Origin: JAXGPP01 sp964436865
Lineage (GTDB): Bacteria > Planctomycetota > Planctomycetia > Pirellulales > Thermoguttaceae
Length of the DNA stretch: 6,742 nucleotides
Direction of reading: 5' to 3'
NCBI GenBank assembly: GCA_964436865.1
Contig: CAYTFK010000364.1
Location: 1-6,742 of the forward strand
The notes under the pieces were generated by a model, which was given only the letters and a program-made list of their open reading frames with translations, was not told where the DNA came from and made no database searches. A program made the translations under genes and the position numbers. This document shows positions 1 to 5,156 of this stretch, piece after piece (the stretch's first letter is position 1; each line of letters begins with the position of its first letter).

Positions 1-125
1 AATTCCTCGACACACCGGAGCGCATGAAGCTCCCCGATCAGTACGAAGCCGCCGGGAATGTGCGGAGATTAACGCCGCGGACGATTGAGTGGAGCGAGGG
101 GAAAGCGAAGCGAAAGCTGGACTAG
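1..125 (+). CDS. C-terminal end of an unrecognised protein (partial)
   Basis: The reading frame that begins at position 3 stays open for 40 codons and stops with TAG at 123-125; the other two plus frames close earlier. The residues run from FLDTPERMKLPDQYEAAG to a charged tail ending KAKRKLD. By hand count 31 of the 40 codons end in G or C, which fits the codon use of the clear genes here and supports real coding. The start lies outside the window, so length, domains and export cannot be judged. I do not recognise the family. The composite repeat zone begins shortly after the stop. Function is unknown. Confidence 0.6.
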   Translation, partial: FLDTPERMKLPDQYEAAGNVRRLTPRTIEWSEGKAKRKLD

Positions 126-620
126 CGGGAGCTGTGTGGGGGCTGGCTGGGCGGCTCCGCCACGCTCCGCCGTGCTGTTCTCGAATGCAAAGGTCAACAG
201 CGGCCAGTGAATGTGTGGCCGCCTGAAGGCGGGACTACGAACGTGTTTTTGCGGGCGGCGTGTGTGGGGTTTTCTTGCTCGATGGCGCTGTTGATGGTGT
301 GGGACACGTGTGTTCAGGAAGACGGATTGGAAATCCGTCCCACGAAAAGTCGAGGCGGGAAAGCCGCCGGCGGAGCGGCGGCCTACTTTGGCTCGCCGAC
401 AGGGCGGGAGCATCGCTGAGGTGCTGGGCGTGCTATGCGGACAGCAGAACATGCGGGCCGCTTCGGGGCGGTGCGAAAGTGCTTGACGGCCGGCACTGTT
501 GCGGCGAGACTGACTGGCATGCAGATGGACATCGTGCCGGCGAAATCGCCGCGATTGCGACTGCGACGGGTTGGGGCTGGCGGGAGAATTGCAAAGTCCG
601 GCGGCTCGGTAGAGAACCAA
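126..620. other. Gene-poor spacer with one composite repeat
   Basis: This 495-bp stretch between the left-edge gene and the DUF4375-like gene has no convincing coding region. Positions 216-391 hold a composite repeat, described separately. Positions 392-620 are GC-rich; the plus frame that is open from 435 encodes an arginine-rich, low-quality peptide and is judged to be an accidental upstream extension of the gene starting at 621. I found no convincing promoter for that gene. Several open frames on both strands cross this region, but their translations mirror the repeat and are considered artefacts. Confidence 0.6.
216..391 (+). repeat. Composite GC-rich repeat, copy 1
   Basis: Four blocks recur in the same order and orientation at 1403-1561. 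Block A (216-245) matches 29 of 30 bases, the core block (276-302) 25 of 27, block B (321-344) 22 of 24 and block C (355-391) 35 of 37. Three blocks contain inverted repeats: CCGCCT/AGGCGG in A (219-232), an 8-bp stem at 321-328/332-339 in B, and GCCGCCG/CGGCGGC at 363-369/376-382 in C. The spacers between blocks differ in length (176 bp here, 159 bp in copy 2). From memory, similar blocks are common between planctomycetal genes and give rise to spurious small ORFs. No transposase or target-site duplication is visible. The function is unknown. Confidence 0.85.
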
Positions 621-1169
621 ATGACCCTTCTTTCGGAACTTGAAGAGCTGCCGCCTCGTGAGCTGATCGAGACGCTGTCGATTCGGATTTACGAGCCGCC
701 GCTGGCGGAGGCTCGCGAGCGTATTCTCGCCGTTCCTTCCGCCTTTCGTGTGATCGTTCTTGTACTTGACTTCGACACCGAGGTCAGCATGGACGGGATG
801 CTCGGCTTTCTTGAGAACTCGACGGGCCTGTACCTTGCCGAGACCATCGAGGCTTTCGATCGAATTGGAGCCCGGGAGACAATGGAAGTTCTGCGGAAAA
901 TCGAAGCGATTCTCGAAAGACATGGTGTATCGCCGGCGCAGCTTCGCGCCGACTTCGAGGGGACGACGCTCTACCAGATCACGACCTTCAACGACCTGCA
1001 CAACGGCCTGGGGTCACTGCCGAAGGAAGTCAACCGCGAAGCAGAACGACTGTACGTCTATGCCGAGCCAGGGTTCGGCGAGGATGTTTGGGGATTGCTC
1101 GACGCCTTCGTCGAGGCGAACAGAGAGACTGTTCTTGCGGAGATAGCACGGGCTTGTGAGGCATGGTGA
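621..1169 (+). CDS. DUF4375 / DMP19-like acidic protein
   Basis: This is a 182-residue protein without a signal peptide or membrane segment, probably cytoplasmic. Residues about 41-91 follow the DUF4375 (DMP19 C-terminal) pattern: a hydrophobic strand or helix AFRVIVLVLDFD, then EVSMDGMLGFLENSTG in place of the usual E-V-N-N-G-G-F-x-x-F-x-N-S, then an ETIEAFDRIGA segment. By hand count there are 34 Asp/Glu against 16 Lys/Arg, so the protein is strongly acidic. Neisseria DMP19 is described as a DNA-mimic protein that binds a transcription factor; most relatives are uncharacterised. I chose ATG 621 because the family homology starts just after it, and because residues encoded upstream (435-620) are arginine-rich and look non-coding. 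The Shine-Dalgarno match (AGAG at 611-614) is weak. Two copies of a composite repeat bracket the gene. Family assignment is by motif pattern only, and the molecular role is unknown. Confidence 0.75.
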   Translation: MTLLSELEELPPRELIETLSIRIYEPPLAEARERILAVPSAFRVIVLVLDFDTEVSMDGMLGFLENSTGLYLAETIEAFDRIGARETMEVLRKIEAILERHGVSPAQLRADFEGTTLYQITTFNDLHNGLGSLPKEVNREAERLYVYAEPGFGEDVWGLLDAFVEANRETVLAEIARACEAW

Positions 1170-1351
1170 CCAAGCAGACGATGCTCGCCGGTTCGGAATA
1201 CCGCTTCCACGCGTTCAACGGTAGGAACGATCTTGGAAACATATTCCTGGCGCGAACCCAGGTACCGGAATCGCAGGGTTTGTTGCCGAACCCGAGAGAG
1301 TTGCCGTATCTCCCGACGGAGCAGCCGCCGTGGCGTCGTCAGCATCACTGA
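1163..1351 (+). CDS. Possible small protein overlapping the DUF4375 gene
   Basis: An ATG at 1163 overlaps the end of the DUF4375-like gene by 7 bases (ATGGTGA) and opens a 62-codon frame that ends in TGA at 1349-1351. By hand count the GC content of codon positions 1, 2 and 3 is about 60, 44 and 74 percent, the order expected of a real gene in a GC-rich genome. The peptide has a proline-rich tail (LLPNPRELPYLPTEQPPW) and matches nothing I recognise. A GAGG at 1158-1161 is too close to the ATG to be a normal ribosome site; translational coupling, or a start at ATG 1181, would be needed. It could equally be a decayed gene remnant. Confidence 0.35.
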   Translation: MVTKQTMLAGSEYRFHAFNGRNDLGNIFLARTQVPESQGLLPNPRELPYLPTEQPPWRRQHH

Positions 1352-1402
1352 ACCAGACGCCGCTGCAACCGTTGCCGTAGTTTCGTGGCGAACGAGAAGC
1401 GC

Positions 1403-1561
1403 TGGCCGCCTGAAGGCGGGACTACAAACGTGGGCGTCTTTCCTGCTCGATGGGGCTCTTGATGGTGTGGGGCAAAAGTGTTGAGGACGGACTGCAAATC
1501 CGTCCCACGGAAGAGGACACACGGGCGGGAAAGCCGCCGGTGGAGCGGCGGCCTGCTTTGG
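1403..1561 (+). repeat. Composite GC-rich repeat, copy 2
   Basis: This is the same four-block element as at 216-391 and in the same orientation: block A at 1403-1432, core at 1444-1470, block B at 1486-1509 and block C at 1525-1561. In blocks A and C every difference from copy 1 falls outside the paired stems. In block B the stem shortens from 8 to 6 bp (1486-1491/1499-1504). The copy lies between the DUF4375 region and the 3' end of the minus-strand gene, so together the two copies flank the DUF4375 gene as direct repeats. Confidence 0.85.
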
Positions 1562-1604
1562 GCCTGAAGTGAAAGCGGCTGGTGGGGGTGGTTGTGGGGG
1601 CGGG
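1562..1604 (-). terminator. C-rich, G-poor tail after the Zn-PLC-like gene (possible Rho site)
   Basis: Read in the direction of the minus-strand gene, the 43 bases right after its stop codon contain 25 C and only 5 G (hand count). C-rich and G-poor RNA is typical of Rho utilisation sites, and no U-tract hairpin is present to act as an intrinsic terminator. The same bases on the plus strand form closely spaced G runs (1581-1604), so G-quadruplex folding is an alternative reading. This is an inference from composition only. Confidence 0.3.
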
Positions 1605-3014
1605 TCAGTCTGCGGGGACGACCCATAGGCGTTCGATGGCGTCGCTCAGCGCGGCGCAGTCGCGGGGGACCTCGACGTAGACGACCATCGTCGTCCGCCG
1701 ATCGTCTTTAGTCAGGCGCAGCTCGGCGGGGTTTGCCTGGCCGGGCGACAGGGCGGCGCTCGTCGGCTCAATCGTTTCACCCTTCTTGGGCGTACCCTGG
1801 AGCTCGAACCGCACCTTCGTTCGCGAATCCTTCAGCACCGCGCCGCAACGGTAAGACTGATTCGGTCGGGTGCGAATCGGGCTTGCGGTCCAAAGTCGGC
1901 CGGCCTCCGTGTCAGCGACTCTCCAGTGGTCGGGCGCGTCTTCCTGGAGCACTCGCACCCGGCCGTCGGGGTTGTCGACGAGATTTCCCGCCGGCTCGGT
2001 TGGCGCCAGGGAGAAGTCGAGCCGCGCGGGCCGGCCCTTGGCGAGGGTGACAGGCTCCGAGATCGCCTGTTGCGAGCCGACGCGGTAAGCCAGCACCCGG
2101 TAGTCGCCCGCGGGCAGGTGGTGGAATTCGTACGCGCCCTGCCAGGCCGCCTCGGCCGACGGTGCGGCAACGGTGGTGGCCAGGGTGCAGTAGTCGGTAC
2201 CGATGAGTACGACCCGCGCTCCGTGGTCGTTGTTGCCGGGCAGTTCGGCGGCGGTGACGGTTCCGGATAACGACGCCCCCTCCTCTTGCGGCGCCGTGCC
2301 GAGAGTGAACACCGTGTGGAGCACGTCGGCCGTCAGGCGGGCGCTCTCCAGCGCCGATTCCAGGATGATCGGTTCGACCTGTGCTCGGTCAGGAGACTCG
2401 GCCGACACGAGGGGCAACGCCCGGTCGGCCCGCTCGGTGGAGAACTTCACCACTTCGGCGATCCTCGCCAGCATGCCCTCGAGAGCCTCCTCGTCGGTCC
2501 GACCGAGCAGGCGGGGCTGGTAGCCACGGATGCTGATCTGGCCGGCGTCGACCCAGTTTTCCAGTTCGGTGTGGTGGGGGCACTTCTCTTTGGCATGCGG
2601 CGGCGCACCGACGTCCTCGACGAAGTGGACCAGCGGACCGAGTTGCCGGCAGGCATTCACGGGGTTCTCCGTCCGCAGGGCCTGCAGGGCCCGGTGGAAG
2701 TAGGGCTCGAAGGTCACCTGGACGCCGGGCATGACGTGCCCCGCGTGGTACGGCATAGCGCGGATCAAAAGATAGTCGTCGGCGTAGAACGCGCCGAGAT
2801 CCCGCCCGCGCAGATCAGGCAGCAGACAGTAATGGACCAGCGCATCGACGTTGTCCTTGCCCAGCAGGTGGTTCCATCGCTCCAGGTCCGGCAGGACTTC
2901 CAGAGCCGCCTCGGTGATCCTTCCGTGCGGCCCCCAGGCCATCGCCGGTTCGATGGACTGAATCGAAGCCGCAACTGCAATCGACAACAGACAGACGCGC
3001 GATAGCTTCATCAT
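1605..3014 (-). CDS. Exported zinc phospholipase C / S1-P1 nuclease-like protein with C-terminal beta domains
   Basis: The protein has 469 residues. Residues 1-26 form a signal peptide ending AMA, so the mature protein would begin WGPHGRITEAAL. A free N-terminal Trp is a zinc ligand in B. cereus phospholipase C and in P1/S1 nucleases. Further candidate ligands are H30, D66 (LPDLRG), H90 (MPYHAGH), H130 and D134 (LVHFVED), H140 (APPH), H148 and E152. The spacings H-x3-D, H-x9-H and H-x3-E match B. cereus PLC H118/D122/H128 and H142/E146. The substrate, phosphodiester lipid or nucleic acid, cannot be told. Residues about 246-338 look like a carboxypeptidase-regulatory-like beta domain (SLSGTVTAAELPG; YEFHHLPAGDYRVLAY). 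Residues 344-469 (NLVDNPDG onward) form a beta-rich domain of unknown, perhaps binding, role. The start is ATG 3014, with AAAGGAA 8 bases upstream; the frame is open to 3083, but that adds no sensible sequence. The gene is divergent from the barrel gene. Confidence 0.83.
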   Translation of the reverse strand: MMKLSRVCLLSIAVAASIQSIEPAMAWGPHGRITEAALEVLPDLERWNHLLGKDNVDALVHYCLLPDLRGRDLGAFYADDYLLIRAMPYHAGHVMPGVQVTFEPYFHRALQALRTENPVNACRQLGPLVHFVEDVGAPPHAKEKCPHHTELENWVDAGQISIRGYQPRLLGRTDEEALEGMLARIAEVVKFSTERADRALPLVSAESPDRAQVEPIILESALESARLTADVLHTVFTLGTAPQEEGASLSGTVTAAELPGNNDHGARVVLIGTDYCTLATTVAAPSAEAAWQGAYEFHHLPAGDYRVLAYRVGSQQAISEPVTLAKGRPARLDFSLAPTEPAGNLVDNPDGRVRVLQEDAPDHWRVADTEAGRLWTASPIRTRPNQSYRCGAVLKDSRTKVRFELQGTPKKGETIEPTSAALSPGQANPAELRLTKDDRRTTMVVYVEVPRDCAALSDAIERLWVVPAD

Positions 3015-3163
3015 TGGGGATTCCTTTCGAATACGAGCGGCATGGGGGGCGACGTCGAGGGCCTCACAGCCGCGAAGCGGCACGGCGGGATTGCGATGGA
3101 GCAGTTCTGAGTGTTGTTGCCGGGCGTGCGGATGTCAACCGTCGGGGCGGCGTTTGATTGATC

Positions 3164-3191
3164 TTGACTCGGTGCGATTTACGGGTATTCT
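3164..3191 (+). promoter_or_regulatory. Candidate sigma70-type promoter of the barrel gene
   Basis: TTGACT (3164-3169) and TATTCT (3186-3191) are separated by 16 bases, close to the TTGACA/TATAAT consensus with a near-ideal spacer. This places transcription start near 3198, about 60 bases before the ATG at 3257. It is the best promoter match in the window and sits in an otherwise empty divergent region. It is untested. Confidence 0.55.
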
Positions 3192-3193
3192 TC

Positions 3194-3224
3194 CGGCCGC
3201 AATAGGGGCAATAGGGCGCGGCCG
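3194..3224 (+). repeat. Tandem 9-bp repeat inside an inverted repeat in the barrel-gene leader
   Basis: GCAATAGGG occurs twice with no gap (3199-3207 and 3208-3216). A 7-bp inverted repeat, CGGCCGC at 3194-3200 and GCGGCCG at 3218-3224, brackets and slightly overlaps it. The element begins three bases after the candidate -10 box, so it covers the expected transcription start and early leader. It could be a protein-binding site or a leader structure; chance in GC-rich DNA is possible. Confidence 0.4.
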
Positions 3225-3256
3225 CCCTGCCGTCGCTGGGACAGGGAGCGTAGGGC

Positions 3257-4228
3257 ATGAGATGGAACTTGTGGCTGGCAGCTATTCTCGTGGCGGGCCT
3301 GGCGGCTTCCGGCCGCGCGCAAGATTTGAGTCCCTTCCCGGCAGCGGGGCTTGCGCCTCCACCCGTGGTGGATGAGGTGCCGGCAAGTGGGCTGGCCTAT
3401 CCGAGCGGGATCGAGCCGCCCGCGATCGACTTCGGTGTGACGGTCGGCACACGCCAGCCGATGGACGATGCCGCTGGGACAATCATGCGACCCGGGCCGG
3501 TCATCAGCGAACCACGCTGGTCGGCCGACATCGGTTTAGTTGTGCTGAACCGCGTCGATACGGGCGACATGGAGCTTTCGCCGGCGGTCAATGCCGACGA
3601 GCTGAACCAAGGCGCGGCGGCGGCAGTCCTGCTCGATATCGAGTACCACCTGACCGACCGATGGCGGATTGAAGCGCGATCGTTCGGGCCGATGCGAATG
3701 ACGTCGGAGAAGGATCGATACTACCGATTCCGCAGCCGGTCGGATCTGACGAGCTCTGAGTTCAACTTCCGCCGGCAGGTGGGACCAATCTTCAGTTGGC
3801 TGATCGGGCTCCGGGCCATTGAACTGGACGATGCCTTCGCGCGGATCGACGCGGGCGAGCACAGTGTCTTCGAAATGCACACCGACAATCGGCTGTTTGG
3901 ACTGCAGATCGGCGCCGATCTGACCCTGTGGGCCGACGCGCGACCGTTTCGAATCGACACCATGGCGCGGGCGGGCGTCTACCACAACTCGATCGACCGT
4001 TACCATGCGTGGTACTTCGACTCGCACGAGGAGTCGGCGGCAAGCTTTGCCGGGGAGCTTGGAATCGTCGGCGTGTGGGAGGTCCGCGACTGGCTCGAGG
4101 TGCGAGGGGGCTACCAGATGCTAATGCTCACCGGAATGGCCCTGGCGACCGAGCAACTCGACGGACTGGACAGCGACGATTCGGTTCTCTACCACGGGCC
4201 GATGTTCGCGATTCGCCTCTTGTGGTGA
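3257..4228 (+). CDS. Exported outer-membrane beta-barrel, BBP7-like
   Basis: The protein has 323 residues. Residues 1-21 are a signal peptide (MRWNLWLAAILVAGLAASGRA, cut before QD). A proline-rich stretch follows (27-60), then a beta-strand-rich body from about residue 88. The C-terminal half carries the hallmarks I associate with planctomycetal BBP7-type barrels: SWLIGLRAIEL (180-190), a TDNRLFGLQIGAD segment (209-221), ARAGVYHNS (237-245), SFAGELGIVGVWEV (263-276) and RGGYQMLMLTGMALA (283-297). The last strand ends FAIRLLW, and a terminal aromatic residue is typical of BAM-inserted barrels. It would sit in the outer membrane; its cargo or binding role is unknown. The start is ATG 3257, with AGGGAG (3243-3248) 8 bases upstream and a good promoter at 3164-3191. 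The family call rests on motif pattern. Confidence 0.8.
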   Translation: MRWNLWLAAILVAGLAASGRAQDLSPFPAAGLAPPPVVDEVPASGLAYPSGIEPPAIDFGVTVGTRQPMDDAAGTIMRPGPVISEPRWSADIGLVVLNRVDTGDMELSPAVNADELNQGAAAAVLLDIEYHLTDRWRIEARSFGPMRMTSEKDRYYRFRSRSDLTSSEFNFRRQVGPIFSWLIGLRAIELDDAFARIDAGEHSVFEMHTDNRLFGLQIGADLTLWADARPFRIDTMARAGVYHNSIDRYHAWYFDSHEESAASFAGELGIVGVWEVRDWLEVRGGYQMLMLTGMALATEQLDGLDSDDSVLYHGPMFAIRLLW

Positions 4229-4237
4229 ACCGCCGGC

Positions 4238-4254
4238 CGGCCGTTTCGCGGCCG
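4238..4254 (+). terminator. Hairpin just after the barrel gene
   Basis: CGGCCG-TTTCG-CGGCCG forms a 6-bp GC stem with a 5-base loop, starting 9 bases after the stop of the barrel gene. No T-run follows, so it is not a classic intrinsic terminator. It may stabilise the 3' end or assist termination. Confidence 0.35.
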
Positions 4255-4289
4255 CGCAACACGGTGCGCCAGGCTGCGTTCAGCGGCGC

Positions 4290-4318
4290 TTGCACCGCGC
4301 CTCTGGCGCGGCTAACCT
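4290..4318 (+). promoter_or_regulatory. Weak promoter candidate with palindromic spacer before DUF1080 gene
   Basis: TTGCAC (4290-4295) and TAACCT (4313-4318) lie 17 bases apart. A perfect 7-bp inverted repeat with a 3-base loop, CCGCGCC-TCT-GGCGCGG (4295-4311), almost fills the spacer. The -10 match is poor, so the promoter call is uncertain; the inverted repeat itself is clear. It could be an operator or simply a leader hairpin. Confidence 0.25.
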
Positions 4319-4366
4319 GGAGCCAGATGTCGGAACCGGGTTGCACCTCCAGAGGAGTACATTTCG

Positions 4367-5038
4367 ATGCGCATGATTTCGACTTTGCTCGCGATCGGTC
4401 TGTTGTTCGCCGCCAATGCGGCTTCGGCCGCCGACAATACGCCGCCGGAAGGTTTCACGGCGATTTTCAACGGGAAAGACCTCACCGGCTGGAAGGGGCT
4501 CGTGGCCAACCCCAAGGCGCGGGCGGAAATGTCGCCGGAGCAGTTGATCGCCGCCCAGGAGAAGGCCGACGCCCAGGCCCGCGAGCACTGGAAGGTGGTC
4601 GACGGCGTGATCGTGTTTGACGGCAAGGGACAGAACCTCTGCACGGCGAAAGACTATGCCGACTTCGAACTGATGGTTGACTGGAAGATCGAGCCCAAGG
4701 GGGATAGCGGCATCTACCTCCGCGGCACGCCGCAGGTGCAGATCTGGGACACGGCTGGAAACCCCGAGGGCTCGGGCGGGCTGTACAACAACCAGAAGAA
4801 CCCCTCCAAGCCGTCGAAGTGCGCCGACAAGCCGGTGGGCGAGTGGAATTCGTTCCGCATCAAGATGGTGGGCGACAAGGTCACCGTGTGGCTCAACGGC
4901 GAACTGGTGGTCGACAACGTGGTGATGGAAAATTACTGGGAGCGCGACAAGCCGATCTATCCGACCGGTTCGATCGAGTTGCAGAACCACGGCAACACGC
5001 TGTACTTCAAGAACATTTACGTCCGCGAACTGCCGTAG
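4367..5038 (+). CDS. Exported DUF1080 protein (3-keto-disaccharide hydrolase family)
   Basis: The protein has 223 residues. A signal peptide (1-21, ending ANAASA) is followed by a single DUF1080 domain, a concanavalin-like jelly-roll fold now named the 3-keto-disaccharide hydrolase family; members act on 3-keto-glycosides made by oxidising sugars at C3. Visible family marks are FTAIFNGKDLTGW (30-42), HWKVVDGVIV (74-83), DFELMVDWKI (99-108), GDSGIYLRG (112-120), VQIWD (124-128), GEWN (158-161), WLNGE (175-179) and GSIELQNHG (201-209) before the closing strand. A charged stretch at 43-73 lies between the first strand and the core and is, from memory, a subgroup trait. The start is ATG 4367, with GAGGAG (4352-4357) 9 bases upstream; ATG 4373 is a weaker alternative. 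It probably acts in the periplasm. The next gene, an SGNH hydrolase, lies 118 bp downstream. Confidence 0.93.
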   Translation: MRMISTLLAIGLLFAANAASAADNTPPEGFTAIFNGKDLTGWKGLVANPKARAEMSPEQLIAAQEKADAQAREHWKVVDGVIVFDGKGQNLCTAKDYADFELMVDWKIEPKGDSGIYLRGTPQVQIWDTAGNPEGSGGLYNNQKNPSKPSKCADKPVGEWNSFRIKMVGDKVTVWLNGELVVDNVVMENYWERDKPIYPTGSIELQNHGNTLYFKNIYVRELP

Positions 5039-5070
5039 ACGCGCGAGAAGTCGACCTGTCACGTGGCAAG

Positions 5071-5104
5071 CATGCCCGTGCGGCGCCGGCGTCGCACGGG
5101 CATG
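5071..5104 (+). terminator. Strong 12-bp hairpin between DUF1080 and SGNH genes
   Basis: CATGCCCGTGCG (5071-5082) and CGCACGGGCATG (5093-5104) pair perfectly around a 10-base loop, 33 bases after the DUF1080 stop. It is the longest perfect stem I found in the window. The downstream bases (TCGTTGGGG) are not T-rich, so it is a terminator without a U-tract or an mRNA-stabilising structure. It may separate the expression of the two neighbouring genes. Confidence 0.5.
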
Positions 5105-5133
5105 TCGTTGGGGCGACTCTTGGGGCGCGGCCG

Positions 5134-5148
5134 TCCGCGAAGCGCGGA
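5134..5148 (+). promoter_or_regulatory. Hairpin covering the SGNH gene ribosome site
   Basis: TCCGCG-AAG-CGCGGA pairs over 6 bp. Its right arm includes the first three bases of GGAG (5146-5149), the Shine-Dalgarno site 7 bases before ATG 5157. If it folds, it should limit initiation on this gene. This is inferred from sequence alone. Confidence 0.35.
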
Positions 5149-5156
5149 GTAGCGAC

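Larger units (their letters stand above)
1352..1604. other. Non-coding spacer with second repeat copy
   Basis: This 253-bp gap separates the possible small ORF from the stop codon of the minus-strand Zn-PLC-like gene. Most of it (1403-1561) is the second composite repeat. The last part (1562-1604) is G-rich on the plus strand and C-rich in the minus transcript; see the terminator entry. No gene is seen on either strand. Confidence 0.7.
3015..3256. other. Divergent intergenic region
   Basis: These 242 bp separate the minus-strand Zn-PLC-like gene from the plus-strand barrel gene and must carry the 5' signals of both. On the minus side, AAAGGAA serves as ribosome site for the ATG at 3014, and a small GCCGC-GAA-GCGGC hairpin lies at 3069-3081; I could not find a convincing minus promoter. 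The plus side holds the promoter and leader elements listed separately. Confidence 0.6.

Noticed and set aside
589..615. TTGCAA / TAGAGA as a promoter for the DUF4375-like gene
   Set aside because: The spacer is only 15 bases, and the -10 box would lie too close to the ATG at 621.
435..620. N-terminal extension of the DUF4375-like protein
   Set aside because: The frame is open, but the added 62 residues look non-coding and precede the family homology. The ATG at 621 is preferred.
207..643. Two plus-strand open frames across repeat copy 1
   Set aside because: Their peptides are translations of the repeat blocks, and matching peptide fragments appear from copy 2. They are artefacts of the repeat.
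69..1001. Long minus-strand open frame of about 310 codons
   Set aside because: It runs antisense to the DUF4375-like gene and across the repeat. Its translation is arginine- and serine-rich without recognisable domains.
216..1561. CRISPR array or insertion sequence
   Set aside because: There are only two copies about 1.2 kb apart, with no regular spacers, no transposase and no terminal inverted repeats with target duplications.
1926..3005. Plus-strand open frames within the Zn-PLC-like gene, including one of about 239 codons
   Set aside because: They are antisense to a protein with clear metal-ligand spacing and a signal peptide. GC-rich codon use commonly creates such shadows.
3015..3083. 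Upstream extension of the Zn-PLC-like protein by 23 residues
   Set aside because: It would bury the signal peptide, and the ATG at 3014 has a good ribosome site.
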